From positions 22,791,501 through 22,855,500 of the forward strand of contig CP142455.1 of the NCBI GenBank assembly GCA_038049695.1: a stretch of DNA of 64,000 bases. Reading direction: 5' to 3'. The position numbers and the translations under genes are program-made. The notes beneath the pieces are model-generated. The model ran no database searches and was not told the DNA's origin. It worked only from the letters and a program-made list of their open reading frames with translations. The DNA is from Cinnamomum chago. Taxonomy: Eukaryota; Streptophyta; Magnoliopsida; Laurales; Lauraceae. This document shows positions 14,491 through 26,580 of this stretch, in pieces. The stretch's first letter is position 1; each line of letters begins with the position of its first letter.

Positions 14491-14687
14491 TTAATGTTTA
14501 TTTGTATAAGAACCACTACTCTATAATCATAGCTAAGATCATTATTTTTTTTGTTCGACCTTATTATCTATTTACATGGATATCGGTAAAATTACATAAC
14601 AATTCACTGTATAATGAATTGTTCTTATATAATGGTAAGGTAAGTAAATTATGTTTTTAGATACTTTTTCTTAAGCAGGTCACATAC

Positions 14688-17600
14688 ATGGCACCTTCTT
14701 CGCGACTTCGCCCTCGATCTGCACCGGCATCCGCACGACTGTCTACTGACACCGATCTGCCACCAATTGATGTGATTTCATCACCATGCATGCCAACTCC
14801 CAATGCATGCACTGACTGCAACATTGTTGGTGAGATGTCAAATCTAATCATGTAAGCTTCATGTTTTAGTGCATATATAGTTTGTACTAACAAGGTTTTA
14901 TGTGAAATTTATAGGTTCCACATCCCGACGGGGGCGGGGGCCAACTAAAGGGTTTCGCTCAGAGCGTGCAAGAGCCAAGACTGGGGGCAAACTACTGGTT
15001 CAGTTTAGGAATAATGTGCCAGTAGGGATAAATGCCTCTGATTTTGTGAGTGAGGTTGGGTTACAAGTTAGGAACGTTGCCCCAGTTAGAGGCGTGAGGA
15101 GATGGAAAGAGATTCCAGCTGATGTTCGTGAAGTCATCAAGGCTCGCGTATTCGTAAGTCTAAACTTGTCAACTTTTTTATGTATAAAGGGGCCTCTAGT
15201 AATCGTATTAATTTGAATTTCAGACAAAGTATGAGGTCGTGGATTATGACAGTAGTGATGATGTGCGGGTAGCTGTCGATCGTAAGTTTCAAGCTAGGTA
15301 TAGGGATTGGCGCAGCTTGATGCACAATCATTACAAGAATTGCTTGAAGGAGGAGATTGATCCAAAGACCGTACCCTATGGAGGTGTTGACAAGGATGAT
15401 TGGGTGTGGGTGATAGAAAATGTGTACGAGGATGAGAAATTCCATGTAACAGGCTATGTTTTACAACTTTGTTTTCAATTCTTAACTTATGATATGTTGT
15501 GTTTCTATTTAGTCAACACGTACAGTAACTAAAACTTTATAGCTCACTTATTATTCCTTGTGTACAGGAACGCTCTATGAAGAATATTGAAAATCGGAAG
15601 AGATTACCTTACAATCATTGCATGGGTTCCAAATCTTTCCAAGCTGCAATGCATTCCTTGGTGAAGTGTTTTTAACTTATAGCTTAAAATTTGTGGTTGT
15701 GTAATTCTGAATTTGTTATCACCTATCATGAAATCTTAATTATGTACTAACATTGAAATTTATGCAAGTAGGCGGACCCCGAGACGGGAGGATCCTCACA
15801 TCGTTGATTTTTATAAGGAATCGCACTACAGTAAGAAGAAAGCCAAGTGGATGGACCAAAAATGTCAGGAAATACATGTAAGTACAATGATCAGTCCTTA
15901 AAGGTACCAACTCATCACTGATTTATCTGTAATTTGTTATAGATATATATATATATAGGGATTTAAACCCATGCACTCGCACGTGCACACCATGTTTCTT
16001 ACCAACAATGAGCTGCAGCTGGGGACAATTGAAAGGTTTTTTTGCATAGAAGTAAAAATGATTTTCTTTTTTTCCAATTCAGTAGTGTGGCTGAATTGGC
16101 TAGGAATCAATTGAAAGTATTACTTGTGGTCTATTTTATTTAGAAAGTGATTAATCTATTTATATTGTATGAATCAAGTTCATATAGAGATAGGAAATGA
16201 AGCCATTTTCATCATTAATATCCATATTTTGTACACTTTTTGTAACTTCACAGCAGCTTCATGTTTGGGACTGCTTGGTTCAGCTGTGGGTGGAATTGGG
16301 TTTGCATCTATTAAGGTGTTTGACACAGGCACTTGGTTTTCAGTTTCTCTGCCCTTGAAGCTGGCAGGTCTAAATGCATTGTCCTTGGGTGTAGACAGTG
16401 AAGGGGCCTGAATTCATGATTGTTTCCAAGTTAAAAGGAACCAAGCCCCGAAACCTCACAGATCCTTCTATGATCACCTGATTCTTGCCCCAAGAGATTT
16501 CAATATCTTGGTTTCATCCATTTCCAATTTTCTATCCAACCAAACTAATAAATTCAGAGAAGAACGACAAAACCCATTTCCATTTCAACTGTAGAAATGC
16601 AGAAATCCAAAGGGAAAAAAGAGTGCAGAAACATCTGATTCCATGTGACTGGAAAAAAAATCCCAAATGAAAGTACAAAAAGAAGTCCATTCCCATTTTA
16701 ACTAAAAGAGAAAATCAATGGATCAAAAGAGCACTTAAAGTCTCATTAAGGAAATAAAATAGACCCATTCCTATTTAACTGATTAACATCAATAAAATCA
16801 ACAGAAAAGGCAGCCCTCTTCATTAAATAAAAAAGGAGAACGAGCCAGTATGATCAGATCAGAGATGAAAAGAGTGGGAATGAATGAACTAGAGAGGTAG
16901 ATTTAAACCTTTTGTGAGAGTGTTAATGTTGTCTTCTCCTATGAACTCAAAATTAGGACATATGGTGCACAGTTTTTAGTTTGATTTTTTCATGCAAGTG
17001 TTCTACTCAGTTCTTTCTTTACATGGAAAGTTGTGTAGGTGGCATGTTGTAGTTGTGTGTCCATCTGTTGATTAAGATTAAGCCATGGCATGCATAAAAT
17101 CCAATAACTGTTTGGCTGCTGGTTTTTTTTTTTTTTTTTTGCTGGAAAACTGTTTGGCTTCTTATAAAGCTGGAAGTAAGACATGCTCAAGATACAAGGA
17201 AAAGATAGATCTTTCTATGAAGTAAAATTTTGTTAAAAGCTGCTTACATGTGAGATTGTGAGTACAGTCATCATATAACTTATTTAACTTATTTCAAATG
17301 GTAGGAAAAACTTGTAGCAGAACGAGAGAAGTGTACACAGGAGGGTGCGATCCAATTGACTCAGGAGCAAATATCAATCAATGTCCTTGGTGGTCGGTCT
17401 GGATACCTGAGAGGGTTTGGACACGGTCCGAAGCCCACGTCTACAACTAGGAGTATTAGGATGGACTCAGATGATGGTGAATGTGGGGCATTGCGGGCTA
17501 CCGTGGAGAGATTGCAAAATGAATTGGGAGCTCGATCTCAAGAGATAGAACAGATGAAGAATAATCAAGTAGCCATGCAGCGACAGATGGAGGAGATGAT

Positions 17601-17712
17601 GCGGTTGGTGGCAAGAGTGACGGGATCAGACATGATGACACAGGGAGGAGGGCTTACTTCTTGCTCAGTATTCATAGTTTCTTCTCTGATTGAATTAAAG
17701 TGCATCCACTAA
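14688..17712 (+). pseudogene. TNPA-like second gene of the CACTA (plant Ptta/En/Spm transposase family)
   Basis: The gene starts with MAPSSRLRPRS at 14688. Likely exons are 14915-15153 (RGRGPTKGF), 15224-15445 (TKYEVVDYD, DWVWVIENVYEDE), 15568-15660 (ERSMKNIENRKRLPYNHCMG), 15782-15877 (DPHIVDFYKESHYSKKKAKW) and 17305-17712 (a coiled coil of heptads, ERLQNELGARSQEIEQM). Most borders have GT-AG. This layout is that of the Transposase_24 family, whose members bind subterminal repeats and help transposition. The first exon does not join the second in phase by the obvious splice, so damage or another start is possible. A captured gene piece sits antisense in its 1.4-kb last intron. Confidence 0.65.
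16224..16480 (-). pseudogene. IQM: Captured IQM (IQ-motif calmodulin-binding) 5' exon, antisense in a transposon intron
   Basis: The minus strand reads FNLETIMNSG and then, in a different frame, FRPASFKGRE and HEAAVKLQKVYK. The last motif is the start of the IQ segment that in plant IQM proteins binds calmodulin. The frame change between the two halves and the loss of everything after the IQ start make it a fragment. It lies wholly inside the last intron of the TNPA-like gene, on the opposite strand. The assignment rests mainly on AAVKLQKVYK and its context. Confidence 0.5.
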
Positions 17713-19898
17713 GTTTAAACCATTCCTAGTTTCTTCTCTAATTGAAATAGAATTTGCACTAGATTTCCTTTCTTACTTTACTGTATGAATTGATGTTCGT
17801 GTTAATGAAAATGTGTACGTACCAAAGAAATTACGAGTGGTGATTCCCGACTTGAATGCATTTCTCATGCAACAGAAACATGTAATTTAATCGCTTGTAG
17901 CTTAATATTTAACGCAAATTCTCTATGTAAGGAATTCTTTTATCACCTTCAGTCACCAAGTAGATTTCATGTGCAATAAAGAGCATTTGGTTAGTGACTA
18001 AGTGAAGTAGGAGTGATAGAGACTCATTATAAGGTGTGATGCCCATAGTCATACGGGTAGGAAAAAAGATTTGACATTAGAAAGGCACAAACGAGAAGCT
18101 AGAAATGAAGTATGAAAAATAAAAGTTAAATGTGAAAGAAGATTTAGGTAATAGGCAATTCAGAAACCAGCTGCTGATACTTGTGTTGTTTATGAAGTTG
18201 GTTTCGGTTATCTTGTTGTTTAAGTGAATTTAGAGTTGCCTATGGTTCTGTATTTGGAACATGGGTCTCTGTTGAAACTATTTGTAACTTCACTAAAGTC
18301 ACTTTAATGGGTTTCTGTAAATGGAAGAGAACTATTCCCGTGTTTCTTCGTTTCTTTGTTTGACGGGTGTTTTGTTTGTTTCATTCATTCATTCTATTTT
18401 TCACCACATGTTGGAGTGCATTTGGAAGTAGGTGTAGTTCAGGATTACTGGTTCATCATTTGGAATTTGGGTTTCAGTTGAAACTATTGGTAACTATTGG
18501 GTTTCAGTTGAAACTACTGGTTCCCCTGCTGAACTGTAGCTGGCTGAGAGCTAGCTAGTAAGAGGGGGAAAGTTAGAGGCTAGCAGGGGAAGGGGGGTTG
18601 CAGGCGGGGAGGGCGCATCAGTGATATTTCTGGGCATGATTTAGAATATGGCAGTTTTAATATAAGTGATTGATCTTAACAAAAAGATCAAAACTATGAA
18701 GAAAGGCACATGCAAATAAGGCAAATGATGGCCTTTATTAGTGGAGATTGGGCCCCCTGTTTAGAAATGTAAGGCTTAAGTTCTTTCACAGAACTTTGAG
18801 TGTTTTTATTTTATTTTATTTTATTTTTTGCTTTAAGGTGAAAATTGTATTAGAAGAGAAACAGAGAAGAAACATGGAAATGCATTCTAACCTTGTTAAC
18901 TTGACTGCACTCCTCAAAACCTTCCTAATATGGAAACACTTATATCTTTGAACTCTTCAATACCCTTTCCTTTTTTCTTGCTGTCCTCTTACTTTCTTCT
19001 TCATTTCCTTTGTCTTTGGAATTTCTCCTTGCCATTGTTCATATTTCATTTATTACTTCTCACTCGTGTGTGAATACTATCTACAGATCGCAGCTTTCTT
19101 CTCTTGAAGCATGAAGGAATCGATGGATATGTTTTTGCCATTTTTGTGGGTGTCCTCAGTTACTGCTGTTACTGAAGGTGGATTTTCTACTGTTCATAAG
19201 CCTCATTTTCTTAATGGATTTGGTCTTTTGGATTCTAAGGTACTGAACCCTACGGTGGCCCATGATTAAGAGTAGTTGATTAGGGCTAATCTTTTTGGAC
19301 ATGTTGTTTAGCATTTTTTTTGGGTCTTGTGTAAGAACATATGGGCTGACTAAAGCGTTAACTTGGGTTAGTTTTCTTATTGAAATTTGCTAGTCTTTTG
19401 GACATATTGGTTTATGGTTCTAGTTGGAAGTTGTAACGAACTTGCTGAACATTTTGGACATGTGATCTAACAATCTTTTGGGCATATATGTATAATTTTT
19501 ATTATTGTTGTTTGTTTTTATAAGTATGCTTGTTTGTTTTACAGGCTTGTGAGATTATTCAAACCACCCCTTTTTAACTCCGCCAATGCAAGCTTAAGAA
19601 AGCCTTTGCATTGTCGGTTCCAAGCCCGAAAAAAGGAGGAGGATGAAGGGGTTCTCTTGGAAGTCTTTGTAATGTCAATATATTAAGGTATTGGCGGTAT
19701 TCTTGTCAATCTTTTTGTTGTTAAAGGCAATACCATTGATATTGATATGCTAGGTGGAGAGATTGCAAAAAATATGATGACAATATAAGTTCACTACAGA
19801 CCTGCAGCTATTTCTATGTAACTTATATATGCACACATGTGATTAGATTTCCTTCTTTTCCACTGATGAGACTTTGTTGTTCGTATGGTGAAGTGTAG
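17713..19898. other. CACTA interior between TNPA and the profilin piece
   Basis: It holds arm 2 of the inverted duplication (18643-18800), a short tandem duplication near 18470-18525 ('gggtttcagttgaaact') and AT-rich sequence. A segment at 19560-19680 is GC-richer and could be further captured material, but I cannot name it. Confidence 0.4.
18643..18800 (+). repeat. Arm 2 of the ~150-bp inverted duplication
   Basis: This is the reverse-complement partner of 4246-4397. It contains GATTGGGCCCCCTGTTTAGA. The match stops abruptly at 'actttgagtg', after which this copy runs into a TTTTA simple repeat. Confidence 0.8.
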
Positions 19899-21147
19899 CT
19901 TAACCCTGCAGAAGTAACTGGTATTATGAATGACTTTACTGAACCTGGATCACTTGCACCAACTGGCTTATTTCTCGGATCCACAAAGTATATGGTGCTT
20001 CAAGGCGAGCCAGGGGCTGTTATTCGTGGAAAGAAGGTGATGACCCTGTAACATTCATTGACTCCATTGTTATAATTCCCTGAAAGGGGATTGCTATCAA
20101 TCAATACCCAAGTTTGTATTTTGGTCAGCCTAAATAGATGGAATGTTTTAATACTCTGGAGAAAATGGATGGTTTTCTAAGTGAGTGTTTGAGGGGCCGA
20201 TGAATATCTGATGTGTACACTTGGGGGCTTGATAAATGTCTGGTGTGTCTCAAACATGGTTATAAAAATTGACCAATGCATATCGGTTTTTCGGTGCTAT
20301 AGATGGTTCCGGGCGATATATGTATTGCATATGTATCAGCTCATACACCAATATGAATCAAACAGGGCTTTGAAAGAGTAAAAATATAATTGCCATGGTT
20401 CAAATGCATGAACAATTACTTTATCTCGTTATCACTCTAACCACAGGGCCACAAACCAGTCACTTTCTTTGTAGTAATTATTTTCATGTAACAAATATTT
20501 GTCAAATTCTCCATAATACCCATTGATTGGATTGATACCGAGGTAAACCCTGATCCACATCCTAGTCTAACCCTCTGTTTCCTTTTATTATCATGCATCT
20601 AGGTAGCCCTCAGAAGAAGGTATAAAGGCTTGGAGTTGTACCAGTGAGATCAATCTTCTTTGATTCCTCACATTAACTACTGTCAGTTTTATGAATGACA
20701 TAGTTGATGGAATTATTTCTAGAAAGAATCTACATTCATTTGACAATTCTAACAGTCTAATCTGCAATCTCAAAAGCATGGAAATAAAATAAAATGATGA
20801 TACAAGGTCTTGAGATGACACTTACATTGAAAACACTCAATGTACAACATAACACCAATTATAAATACACAAACTAAGCCCCGTTGAAGACCTTTTGGAG
20901 CTTCAGTTGATTGATATATTACAATTCCCTGGGATGTGTCTTCCATGTATAGTTTATGATGCTGCTCCTCTCTGGTGCGCGTTTGTCATTTGACTCAATG
21001 CTTTGTTTTCAGGGCTCTGGTGGTGTTACTATAAAGAAAACTGGCCAGGCCTTGGTCATTGGAATCTATGAAGAACCAGTGACTCCAGGCCAGTGCAACA
21101 TGGTCGTTGAAAGGCTTGGTGATTATCTTGTTGATCAAGGACTTTAG
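19899..21147 (+). pseudogene. PRF: Captured profilin exons 2 and 3
   Basis: Exon 19899-20036 (138 bp, after 'gtag', before 'gtgatg') reads [17 protein letters not shown] and [20 protein letters not shown]. Exon 21013-21147 reads [20 protein letters not shown] and [18 protein letters not shown], followed by the normal stop TAG. These are the second and third exons of plant profilin, the small cytosolic actin-monomer-binding protein, and both frames are still open. I find no first exon (N-terminal ~41 residues with the start codon) upstream, so it is a 5'-truncated copy. The retained intron of about 1 kb shows capture at the DNA level. Confidence 0.93.
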
Positions 21148-21393
21148 CTTGGGTATGCAACTTTTGGTTCTAATTCTTTGGTGATGAATTATACAACACT
21201 AGCGTTTTGAATTTGATATTCAAGGCTCATGGTTGGATAATCCCCATGAAAGAATCCATGGGCCTGTTTGATTAGCACATGTATATCCTTCCCATTCAAC
21301 ATGCCTTTTCAACCATGGTTCCCTCTTGTATATAAACAAAGCGTTTAATTTTGGTGGATTCTTACATATTCATCTTGGATATATTTTCTGCAG

Positions 21394-21735
21394 GTGGGGA
21401 ATTGAAATGCCTGCTATAATTGCCAAATCCATATCCTTACTCTCAGATGCAGGTCTTGGAATGGCCATGTTCAGTTTAGGTGCATACCAAATCTCATGCT
21501 CAAAAAGTTTTTGTTTTAACTAGTGGCCTTTATTATATAATTTATAGAGGGCTACATGAGAAATTTGAACAAATTGACATCTTTTGGGTAATTTGTCGGT
21601 TTGTTTATGGCATTACAGCCGAGGATAATTGCATGTGGGAATTCAATTGTGGGAATTCAATCGCTGCCTTTGCCATGGCTGTTAGGTTCATAACTGGACC
21701 AGCTGTCATGGCTGCCGCTTCGATTGCTGTCATTT
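21394..21735 (+). pseudogene. PIN: Captured PIN auxin-efflux-carrier exons
   Basis: Exon 21394-21479 (after 'ctgcag', before 'gtgcat') reads [20 protein letters not shown] then MFSLG. The next piece, from 21619 after 'ttacag', reads CGNSIAAFAMAVRFITGPAV then MAAASIAV. Both belong to the C-terminal membrane half of canonical PIN proteins, which export auxin across the plasma membrane. The second exon contains a 14-bp direct duplication ('tgtgggaattcaat' twice, about 21634-21661) that disturbs the frame. The central loop, first membrane block and last helices are absent, so no transporter can be made. Confidence 0.9.
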
Positions 21736-21825
21736 TCTAAAAGACATCACATGTCAACAATAGACAATTCCCAAGTTCATTGCACAAGAAGCTTATAATT
21801 TTGACAATGGTCTTCTTCTTTCCAG

Positions 21826-22336
21826 TTTTAGAGGGTCCAAGAGAAGTGACAACGACAGTTTTGCAGTCTTCAACTGGCTTGGAAGGTTAATACCTTTCTC
21901 CCAAATGTTGAAATGTTAATGGAATTTGATTGCATGCTTACTTTCCTATTTTTCCTTTCCTTATCTGAGCCTGGCAAGAAAATTATACACATTTTGATTG
22001 AATATGCTTATTTTAATAGCAAAATTTTCCTGTTCATGTATTTCTTCTTTGTATGCGCTGAATGATTCTAATGTAATATTTTTGCTGCTAGTAAGCTTTC
22101 ACCTAAAAAGTGGGGTCTTTCTAAAGGCTCTAGTGCTGTCTTAGTTGCTTTTCATGGAGGAGTTTCTTTTCTACTCTTTCAGGGAATAGATATAAGACCT
22201 AATCCAGCTGCCATATTGGGGCTCGCATGGCTAGACTCAATTTTACTTGGTGGTAGCTGTCTGGCTCAGATCTCATGTCTTTGGCCTCCTCATAGGCGTC
22301 GGATTCTTGTTCATGAAGCAGGGCATCTGCTGACTG
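21826..22336 (+). pseudogene. Captured HEAGH-type metalloprotease-like exons
   Basis: Exon 21826-21885 (after 'ttccag', before 'gttaat') ends SFAVFNWLG. Exon 22092-22336 continues in phase with KLSPKKWGLSKGSSAVLVAF, GLAWLDSILLGGSCLAQI and RRRILVHEAGHLLTG, ending at 'gtaatt'. HEAGH is the zinc-binding motif of FtsH-like M41 metalloproteases. The surrounding hydrophobic residues fit the plant chloroplast proteins annotated as ATP-dependent zinc-metalloprotease-like. The two exons join in frame across an intact intron. The rest of the gene is missing. The family name is a recollection, not a search result. Confidence 0.6.
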
Positions 22337-22510
22337 GTAATTCTTTTTATATTAAAAAGAATGTGAATTTTTTTATTTTATACTAGAATCCACAACCTAT
22401 TGAACCCCCAGCAGAGCCTGCCCCACCCCCTCCACAACCTATTAAATCCAGAGAATTTTATATTTTCACATCTGAATATTTCTGTAGATATTTTATATTT
22501 TCACATGCAG

Positions 22511-24108
22511 GTGCAGAGTTGGGGCGAGACTTTAATTATGATGATGTAAGTTCAGTGTGTAGCATAATTTGTAATATCAAAATCAATGTTGCATGAAATG
22601 AAGCCAGAATACCAGATCAGCCAACAGGGACTGAGACGATGGCATTTAGTAAATTCAGAATGTGATTCCCTTGTCCATTCACTGCTAACTGCATATGTTA
22701 CTACACCTTGTTAACCCAATACTCTCACTTTTATTTGGAAGTTAATATATATTTCTGTTTGAAATCTGATTCAAACCATTTGTGAAACTTTTATAATCAA
22801 TGCAAAATTTCATGTATTCATCTATAGGAACTTTATCCTTACTATGAGACATTTGTTTGTGTTGCTTTGCAGTTAATTGATAAAGCCAGAGAATATCTAG
22901 GATTATCTGAGCTAGAGAAATGTAACCAAGAGGGTGGTGTTCTCTGTGTTAATGTGGGTGATGCGCTTTCTCCTTCAGTCATGGTTCCAGGGGGATATGC
23001 TGGTGAGTTTTAGGATGTTTAGATACATGAATTCTTTGCTGCGTATTTTATTAATTTACTTTGAATTTAGAGGGTTTGTCTCATTAAATGCCTATATTAG
23101 AGCAACATAGATACCATAACTGAATTTTTTTTTGGACACATATATAGCTCATAAATGGATTCAATGCATTTGTTTCTATTGCACTGTTTTCAATTTGTGA
23201 CTTGTGTCAATCATCCAGGCATCGTTGTGGACTTGTTTTCTGATGGAAAAGTCTTACCACAGTTGCAGGCGGTGTGCATTACTGAATTTTGATTAACCAT
23301 ACAGATCATATGCTTGTGTCAGGTCTCCTTTAGTTTAAATATGGTATTTCCTATGAGATAGTATCATTACAAACTAACTGCATGATCAAATCCCAAAAGG
23401 TTTTGATTATCAATTTATATAGAAGAAATCTTCTTTATCAACCTGTTTTCCATTGAAGTGGACAGTCTAACATGATTAGGTCAAATTCCTTTGACTACTG
23501 TTGATGTTTTATCTTTTGGGTCCTATTTAATACTCTTATCCTTTTTATTGACTAAAATTTTTATTGTTACCAATACCCAAAAAAAAAAAATCAACAAAAC
23601 CTACTATGTATTTGATCAGTTTTAGTTTCAGTTTCATTAACAATTCATGATTCTGGGTTACATGAGCATGGCTATTAGTATCGATAAATAAATGGTATTC
23701 TAGGATCTATTTATTCTTGTCCTCTTTTGATTATCATGCTGGTTCTTTTAAAGTAACATTTTGTTTAATCCTCATGTGTTTTTTTGTTTATTTATGCATC
23801 TCTGCTCTGTTTATTCAGCTACCTTTTATATTTTAATGCTGTTTACCTTGCTTAACTATGTTTAAAAGATCGATAGTTTCTCTAAAGTTTGTGGCTGCAT
23901 ATTCTTGTATGTGTTTTCTGATTGCACATCTAAGGCTGCAACATGGTTGGGACTTAATGAAAAGTTGATGACCCATGGGCGTATAATGGTGAATTGTGGC
24001 AGGACCCATGCCGAAGCAGCCAAAGCTGGGGGAGTAGCCTCTTCAAATGTTAGCTCCTGGATACATAATTCTACCATTAAGGCATTGTGCAAAGCATTTC
24101 CAAAAAAT
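22511..24108 (+). pseudogene. Captured spermidine-synthase-like (SAM-dependent transferase) exons
   Basis: At least four exon pieces carry good borders. They are 22511-22545 (ELGRDFNYDD), 22873-23002 (LIDKAREYLGL, LCVNVGDALSPSVMVPGGYA), 23219-23271 (IVVDLFSDGKVLPQLQ) and 23935-24108 (ATWLGLNEKLMTHGRIMVNC, SWIHNSTIKALCKAFP). The order of motifs matches the C-terminal half of plant proteins annotated as spermidine-synthase-like or SAM-dependent methyltransferases. In those proteins 'VDLFSDG' ends a central strand of the Rossmann fold. The N-terminal SAM-binding half is missing. This is the longest captured run of consecutive exons in the element. Confidence 0.6.
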
Positions 24109-24714
24109 GTAAGTTACTCCTTACAGTCAATTAAATCTTAACTCCTTTGATACATGACCCTAGTTTGTGATCTTGAATCAACGGTTTGTGATCTTGAATC
24201 AACTGTTTAGGCTCAAGTGCACTTTTATTTTTTAATTTTCTCAGGATTTTATTTTTTTTCACTTACTTTGCTTTTGATTCCAATGTTTAATTCCTAACAA
24301 ATTTTTTTTTTTTTTACCACAGGTTGGGACTGAAGATCAATGTAATAGAGGCCAATTGCTTGAACATCTTTTTGTTTTTCATAAGAATATTGTACTTACA
24401 CTATTTTGGATGCTACGTCTTTACTTGAATTAGTAACGACAATGTGGCTAAGCTTGTGGGTCGTATTTAATAGTTATATGTTTCCTAATATGTTGAAGGA
24501 GCATGTTTTGTACATTTTTCATTAGTTAAATGAAGATACTTTACTGTACATTTTGTTTGAGTTGAATGGCTATGTTTTATTGTACATTTTATTTTTGTTG
24601 AATGTGAAGGTTTTATTATACATTTTATTTTAGTTGAATGAGCAGGTTTTATTACATTCAACGTAAAAGATGTTTTTGAGGTAGCATGTGGTAATTTAAA
24701 AAAATATATATTAT
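24109..24714. other. CACTA interior before the right subterminal repeats
   Basis: AT-rich with no gene. It contains a 24-bp tandem duplication ('tttgtgatcttgaatcaac', about 24162-24208) and three loose repeats of a 'gttgaatg...tttattgtacatttt' unit at about 24500-24655. Confidence 0.5.
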
Positions 24715-25277
24715 TTTTAGCGACGAATTTTATTTGTCTCCTAAAAGGAATAAATATATCCCCGACGTATATAATTTGTCGCCTAAGAGAAATTGTGGCA
24801 AGGTTAAATATTGGGCGAAATGTCTACAAACTATGCGCGGCAAAACTAATTCGTCACCTATTATAATTTATGGCAAATCATGCACTATTTGGCGACAATA
24901 AAGTTTTGTCGGTAAAAAACTATAATTCAGTGACAACTCCATTTTGTCGCCAAATTCCTTTTTCACCATTTTTTATCCATTTTCTCGTAATGAATTATGG
25001 ATATTTGGCGACAAAAAATATCATTTTTGCCGACATAATGCGTTGTTGTAGAAAATTGATATTTGGCGACGATAATGTGTTGTCGCAGAAAATCATTTTA
25101 GCGACGATAATGTGTTGTCGTAGAAAATTGATATTTAGCGACGATAATGGGTTGTCGCGGAAAATTGATATTTAGCGACAATAATGTGTTGTTGCGGAAA
25201 ATTGATATTTAGCGACGATATTTTGTGATTTTCTGCGACAAATATTTACGTCGCGAAAAATGATTTTTGTTGTAGTG
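24715..25277 (-). repeat. CACTA right subterminal repeats and terminal inverted repeat
   Basis: A dense array of units like 'atatttagcgacgataatgt' and 'gttgtcgcggaaaattg' alternates in orientation, with at least five related units between 25050 and 25260. It ends in the perfect 26-bp terminal repeat whose last bases are TTGTTGTAGTG at 25277. Short open frames here are composition by-products. Confidence 0.85.
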
Positions 25278-25740
25278 CATTAAATCATTAGAGAAAATTG
25301 CTTTAGAAATAAAAAACAAAGTAGTTACACACAAACGCAAAGAGAGTGGGAGAGTTATGAGTACCTGCGATGGAAAAAAAACCTCACTAGTGAGAGAGAC
25401 AAAGAGAGTGGGAGAGTTATGGGTACCTGCGATGGAAAAAAAACCTCACTAGTGAGGTGGCGGGGAGGTTGAGATTTGTTGAGATTTTAAAAGACATTGT
25501 GTAGAGAAAAAGAAGGAAGGATGACCATTGTTATAAATGCGAAAAGATGACTTTAGTGAGATGCAATACTAACTATTATTATGGGGCCTTGTTTTTTGGG
25601 GAGAAAAAAAAAAACTATAGCAGTTTATTTAAAGCTTTGAATATGAAAAGATGACTTTAATAGGATGTAATACTATGGGGCGTTATTTTTTGGGGGCCTA
25701 AAGCAAGGACTTCTCTTGCCATACAGTCAAACTGTGCCTG
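25278..25740. repeat. Right arm of the old hAT, with internal tandem duplications
   Basis: Two back-to-back copies of a unit of about 60 bp, containing 'gagttatgggtacctgcga' and 'cctcactagtgag', lie at about 25335-25455. A second pair of related segments around 'atggggc.ttgttttttgggg' lies at about 25540-25610 and 25630-25700. The arm ends at the inferred hAT terminus and its target-site copy. Confidence 0.5.
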
Positions 25741-25748
25741 CTATTATA

Positions 25749-26347
25749 TCATTCAACAAGAATCCTGCCATTAATTCAAAATATCCAAACATTGATAATT
25801 ACGATCATGAAATGTATCTCCAACAATCTGATCGAATCATCTACAAATCATCAAGTGGACCCTGCTACATGGCATTCATATAAATAAATCTGACAGAGAA
25901 AAAAAAAACAGAGAATAATTGATTCCATGAATCCAACATTGTGAATTTGGAGTTAGTGCACATTGGATGCGTTTTGATAACGATGTCCTCTATATCTTGT
26001 CCATCACTGCTGGCTATCATCTATGATCCAAGCGTCATTCAACACCAAGCATTCTATTGAGGTAGTAACGTACAGTTTTGTGAAGAGATCAATTTCAATG
26101 AGTAAGATTATGAAAGAAGGCCACTGTTATTTATACCATTAGCAGGCCCCTTGATGATCAAGTACAAGGTATGACCAAATGTTATTGCATGAGACATTCA
26201 TGTGAAGATTTGCAATCCAAAAGAAACAAAGCAATATATCATAAGTTGAGCATAGAAGCTAATTTGTGGTTTGTGCCATAAAGACAATATGGATAGAAAC
26301 CATGTTATTCCCACCTAAATGGCACATTGCTGCCACACATGACTATT
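25749..26347. other. No gene recognised
   Basis: AT-rich sequence between the hAT remnant and the SINE. No reading frame or repeat could be supported. Confidence 0.4.
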
Positions 26348-26365
26348 AACAAAGTTTTGGTGTAA

Positions 26366-26523
26366 CCTCAAGGGGTAGCTCAGTTGGCCTATGACTACGG
26401 TTTGCACCCGGAGGTTGTGGGTTCGAAACTGCTCTACCACACTGGGGCCACAGGGGAATTTTACCCGGCTTTCTCTCCTAAGCCCTTAGGGATTATTCTG
26501 GCCCAAAGGGCTAGGAACCCTAC

Positions 26524-26562
<39 letters not shown>
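26366..26562 (+). mobile_element. tRNA-derived SINE with poly(A) tail
   Basis: The head carries a pol III A-box-like 'ggtagctcagttggcc' and a B-box-like 'gggttcgaaac', arranged as in a tRNA gene. A body of about 100 bp and an A-tail of about 35 bp follow. The element is flanked by an 18-bp target duplication with one mismatch: AACAAAGTTTTGGTGTAA at 26348-26365 and AACAAAGTTTTGGTTTAA at 26563-26580. Such flanks and the A-tail show LINE-assisted retroposition. The long target duplication and unbroken A-tail suggest a fairly recent insertion. It has no coding capacity. Confidence 0.88.
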
Positions 26563-26565
<3 letters not shown>

Positions 26566-26580
26566 AAAGTTTTGGTTTAA

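Noticed and set aside
26373-26440. Possible tRNA gene
   Set aside because: A and B boxes are present but the folding arms are imperfect, and it continues into a SINE body with A-tail and target duplication.
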